Shown here piece after piece: positions 61,408 to 64,000 of a stretch of DNA of 64,000 nt (within the stretch, counting starts at the first letter, position 1; each line of letters starts with the position of its first letter). The stretch spans positions 1 to 64,000 of the forward strand of contig NZ_CANLYI010000009.1 in NCBI RefSeq assembly GCF_947495255.1, written 5' to 3'. This stretch comes from an uncultured Winogradskyella sp. (GTDB lineage: Bacteria > Bacteroidota > Bacteroidia > Flavobacteriales > Flavobacteriaceae). The notes below the pieces were generated by a model. The model did no database searches and was not told the origin of the DNA. It saw only the letters and a program-made list of their open reading frames with translations. The translations under genes were made by a program, and so were the position numbers.

Positions 61408-62445
61408 ATGACTTTAGTAACTAAACATGGTGTTATTCTCAAAAAAACGAATAACAGCTTTGAAAATTTAGGAGTTTTTAATCCTGCTGTAATGCAAGAA
61501 GGAAATACCGTACATTTATTATATCGTGCCGTTAGAAACGGAAACTTCTCTACAATAGGTTATAGCAAATTAGAAGGTCCTTTAAAAGTTGTTAAGCGAT
61601 TAATAGAACCTGTCTTTTTTTCAGAAACTCCAGAAGAATTTCAAGGTGTGGAAGATCCTAGAATTACAAAAATTGATGATACCTATTATCTGTCGTATGC
61701 TGCTTACGACGGGATTAACGTTTTTGGTGCCTATGCCACTTCAAAAGATTTAAAAACCTTTGAGCGACAAGGCATTATTACACCCAAATTTACTTTTGAA
61801 GAATATTCAGAGCTTATTAAAAATAATTATGAAAAAATAAGTATCCATCATACGCTTTTCTACGATTTATATTGTCGGTATAAACTTGAGCGATTAATGA
61901 AAGGAAAAATATATGTTTGGGACAAGAACATTATCTTTTTTCCGAAGAAAATAAATGGAAAATTTGCCGTATTCCACAGACTTTTTCCCTCTATTCAAAT
62001 CTTATATTTCAATGACCCTTCTGAGTTAACGGTAGCATTTTGGGAGACCTACATTTCAAATTTAAGACAACATATTGTATTACAACCAAAATATAAACAC
62101 GAAAGTAGCCATATCGGTGGTGGATGTCCTCCTATTGAGACTGATTTAGGCTGGTTGGTTATATACCACAGTGTAGAAAACCATACAAAACACTTAATTT
62201 ATCATGCCTCTGCAGTTTTATTAGACTTGAATGATCCTAGAAAAGTACTAGGAAGACTTAATAAACCTTTGTTCTCTCCTACTGAAAGTTATGAAAAAGT
62301 AGGCTACGTAAACAATGTAGTATTCCCAACAGGAACAGCTCTTTTTGATGATGAGCTTTATATTTATTATGGCGCAGCAGATAGTTGCGTAGCAGTGGCA
62401 TCCGTTAATATTAATACACTATTAGATGAACTGAAAAATCAATAA
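61408..62445 (+). CDS. GH130-like mannoside phosphorylase
   Basis: 345 residues with the five-bladed beta-propeller signatures of GH130 and the related GT108: GVEDPRITKIDDTYYLSYAAYDG and HIGGGCPPIETDLGWLVIYHSV. The family phosphorolyses, and in reverse synthesises, beta-mannosides, especially beta-1,2 or beta-1,4 links; sequence alone does not fix direction or bond. The GT4 gene follows after 6 bases. A role in making a storage or protective mannan is inferred from the pairing, not shown. Confidence 0.88.
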   Translation: MTLVTKHGVILKKTNNSFENLGVFNPAVMQEGNTVHLLYRAVRNGNFSTIGYSKLEGPLKVVKRLIEPVFFSETPEEFQGVEDPRITKIDDTYYLSYAAYDGINVFGAYATSKDLKTFERQGIITPKFTFEEYSELIKNNYEKISIHHTLFYDLYCRYKLERLMKGKIYVWDKNIIFFPKKINGKFAVFHRLFPSIQILYFNDPSELTVAFWETYISNLRQHIVLQPKYKHESSHIGGGCPPIETDLGWLVIYHSVENHTKHLIYHASAVLLDLNDPRKVLGRLNKPLFSPTESYEKVGYVNNVVFPTGTALFDDELYIYYGAADSCVAVASVNINTLLDELKNQ

Positions 62446-62451
62446 AAACAC

Positions 62452-64000
62452 ATGAAAATAAATTCACCACCTAAAATACTGTTTCTATCAACATTTCCTC
62501 CAACACAATGTGGCATTGCTACTTATACCCAAGATATTATTTCTGCTATTACTGATGTTTTTGGTGAAAACTTGGCTTGCGAAATCTGTGATATTTCAGA
62601 TAATATAGATGTAAATCATAATGTTCATTTTACCATCAATCCCACATTAAAGTCAGATTACACTAAAATTGGCAGAGAAATAAATGGCGACAATACTATA
62701 AAATTGGTACATATACAACATGAATTTGGTTTGTTTGGTGGCACTTATGGAAACTATTTATTAGGTTTTCTGGACGTACTAAAAAAACCAGTAACTTTCA
62801 CATTTCACAGCGTTATACCAACTCCTGATAAAAAATTAATGGCTTTTGTTAAGCTACTTATTTCTTATAGTAATTCTGTTATTGTAATGACTAAAAAATC
62901 TAAAAAGATACTAGTAGACGATTATGATATTAATGAAAATAGTATTGCATGCATTCCACATGGCACTCATAACGTTAATTATGAAAATACTCAAAATGCT
63001 AAATGTAAATTTAATTTAGAAAATCGCACAGTTTTGTCAACCTTTGGGCTTTTAAGTTCAGGCAAAAGTATTGAGACAGCCTTAAAAGCATTGCCAGAAA
63101 TTATTAATCACACACCTAATGTTTTGTATTTAATTTTAGGCAAAACACATCCCAATACCTTAGTAAACAACAAAGATGACTATAGAGATTCTTTAGAATT
63201 GCTTGTTAAAGAACTCAAACTCAAAAACCATGTCAGTTTTATTAATCGCTATTTAGAAATAGACGAGCTTTTGGACTATTTAAAGGCAACAGATATTTAC
63301 CTATTTACTTCTAAAGATGCCAACCAAGCCGTAAGTGGCACTTTTGCTTATGCCATGAGTTGCGCTTGTCCTATCGTGGCAACAGCTATTCCGCATACTA
63401 ACGAAGTGCTTTCAATTAACGAAGGAATATTAGTACCTATTGAAGACTCAGAACAAATGGCGAAAGAAACAATTAAAATACTACATAATAACACATTACG
63501 AGAGTCTATGGCACTCTCCGCTTTTGAAAAAACAAGAGCATCTTCATGGAATAATGTCGCTATAAAACAAATTGATATTTATAAAAAAAGTATCGATGAA
63601 TCGTTGAAAACCACATTCAACTATCCTCCAATAAAGCTAAACCATTTAAAAAATATGACCACAGCTTTAGGCATAATTCAGTTTAGCAAAATTTCTGAAC
63701 CAGATATTAATTCTGGATATACCTTGGATGATAATGCTCGTGCGTTAATCACTATGTGTATGCATTATAATGTGTTTAAAAAATCTTCAAACTTATTATT
63801 TATAGATACATACTTATCTTTTATTGAGCGTTGCCAAACAGAGTATGGCACTTTTATAAACTATGTGGATGAGCACAACCACACGCATATAAAAAACGAC
63901 TATGTAAATCTAGAGGATTCTAATGCAAGAGCTATTTGGGCTCTGGGAACCGTTGTTTCTTTAAAAGAACATTTACCGAAAACTTTTGTAACTAGAGCGA
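62452..64000 (+). CDS. Glycosyltransferase GT4 with C-terminal toroid-like region (truncated)
   Basis: The gene runs off the window after 516 codons, so the stop is not seen. It starts MKINSPPKILFLSTFPPTQCGIATY, typical of GT-B glycosyltransferases, and has the GT4 regions LLSSGKSIETALKALPEI, YLFTSKDANQAVSGTFAYAMSCACPIVA (Glu/Gly-rich donor loop replaced by SGTFAYAMS) and VPIEDSEQMAK. After about residue 375, INSGYTLDDNARALITM starts a second region, likely an alpha/alpha toroid. A two-domain transferase acting with the GH130-like enzyme is likely. Translation starts 6 bases after the previous stop, so both share dyad site 22. Confidence 0.88.
   Translation, partial: MKINSPPKILFLSTFPPTQCGIATYTQDIISAITDVFGENLACEICDISDNIDVNHNVHFTINPTLKSDYTKIGREINGDNTIKLVHIQHEFGLFGGTYGNYLLGFLDVLKKPVTFTFHSVIPTPDKKLMAFVKLLISYSNSVIVMTKKSKKILVDDYDINENSIACIPHGTHNVNYENTQNAKCKFNLENRTVLSTFGLLSSGKSIETALKALPEIINHTPNVLYLILGKTHPNTLVNNKDDYRDSLELLVKELKLKNHVSFINRYLEIDELLDYLKATDIYLFTSKDANQAVSGTFAYAMSCACPIVATAIPHTNEVLSINEGILVPIEDSEQMAKETIKILHNNTLRESMALSAFEKTRASSWNNVAIKQIDIYKKSIDESLKTTFNYPPIKLNHLKNMTTALGIIQFSKISEPDINSGYTLDDNARALITMCMHYNVFKKSSNLLFIDTYLSFIERCQTEYGTFINYVDEHNHTHIKNDYVNLEDSNARAIWALGTVVSLKEHLPKTFVTRA

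Overview
The window is AT-rich DNA from a member of the Bacteroidetes, most likely the family Flavobacteriaceae. The evidence is promoters with the phylum-specific TAnnTTTG -7 element, a type IX secretion C-terminal sorting domain (57855-58985), many short lipoproteins with Ser-Cys lipoboxes, and an arm-domain tyrosine recombinase of Bacteroidetes type. There is no rRNA, tRNA or CRISPR array. The left edge (1-3540) is a decayed mobile region: a hairpin repeat, an integrase and about 1.9 kb of broken reading frames. The rest (3545-64000) is a dense stress-survival island.

Layout. 3545-9042: an operon for L,D-transpeptidase, peroxiredoxin and a metal-binding (HMA) protein, divergent from an Mla-type lipid transport operon, then a gene remnant. 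9247-19421: lipoproteins, a double UspA protein, an orphan PAS sensor, a saccharopine-dehydrogenase-like enzyme, a MacAB-type efflux operon, DinB and an e(P4)-type acid phosphatase. 19469-24155: a PAS histidine kinase and a CheB-CheR-PAS hybrid. 24401-32034: lipoproteins, an AhpD-like protein, FtsH, a BON protein broken at an A18 run, a WG-repeat protein and a site-2 protease. 32205-42292: CDP-alcohol phosphatidyltransferase, metallophosphoesterase, a 22-residue micro-ORF, D-2-hydroxyacid dehydrogenase, FMN-binding oxidase-like protein, LOG protein, triple-BON protein, stand-alone LigD-type polymerase and a baeRF-like protein. 42426-49233: dodecin, PEP synthase, DUF2267, two tandem non-coding RNA candidates, a gutted HtrA and a YtxH operon. 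49234-54657: AI-2E-type permease, a receiver-CRP fusion regulator and a LOV/PAS/GAF histidine kinase. 55264-64000: patatin, HMA, alpha/beta hydrolase, phosphoribosyltransferase, a T9SS cargo protein, a PIMT-erythromycin esterase fusion, a GH130-like enzyme and a truncated GT4 glycosyltransferase.

The unifying signal is regulatory. I found 22 intergenic copies of a dyad TGA-N6-TCA (best form TGACCTAGGTCA). In almost every case a TAnnTTTG/A -7 element starts exactly 35 bases downstream of the first base of the dyad. This centres the dyad near -41, the class II position of CRP/FNR-type activators. Four dyads have a correctly placed -7 element on both sides and serve divergent genes; a fifth may do so. 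The obvious in-window candidate regulator is the receiver-CRP protein at 50277-51347, whose recognition helix keeps the Glu and Arg used by FNR and CRP to read TGA. Its neighbour is a kinase with a LOV domain (Cys434), which suggests a blue-light or redox input. Gene content (Usp, FMN-binding oxidase-like protein, hydrolase-phosphoribosyltransferase-erythromycin esterase trio, PEP synthase, dodecin, proteases, LigD polymerase) recalls the mycobacterial DosR dormancy regulon, so I infer a convergent energy-limitation or hypoxia survival regulon. The most novel members are the two tandem RNAs at 46016-46220 and 46469-46672.
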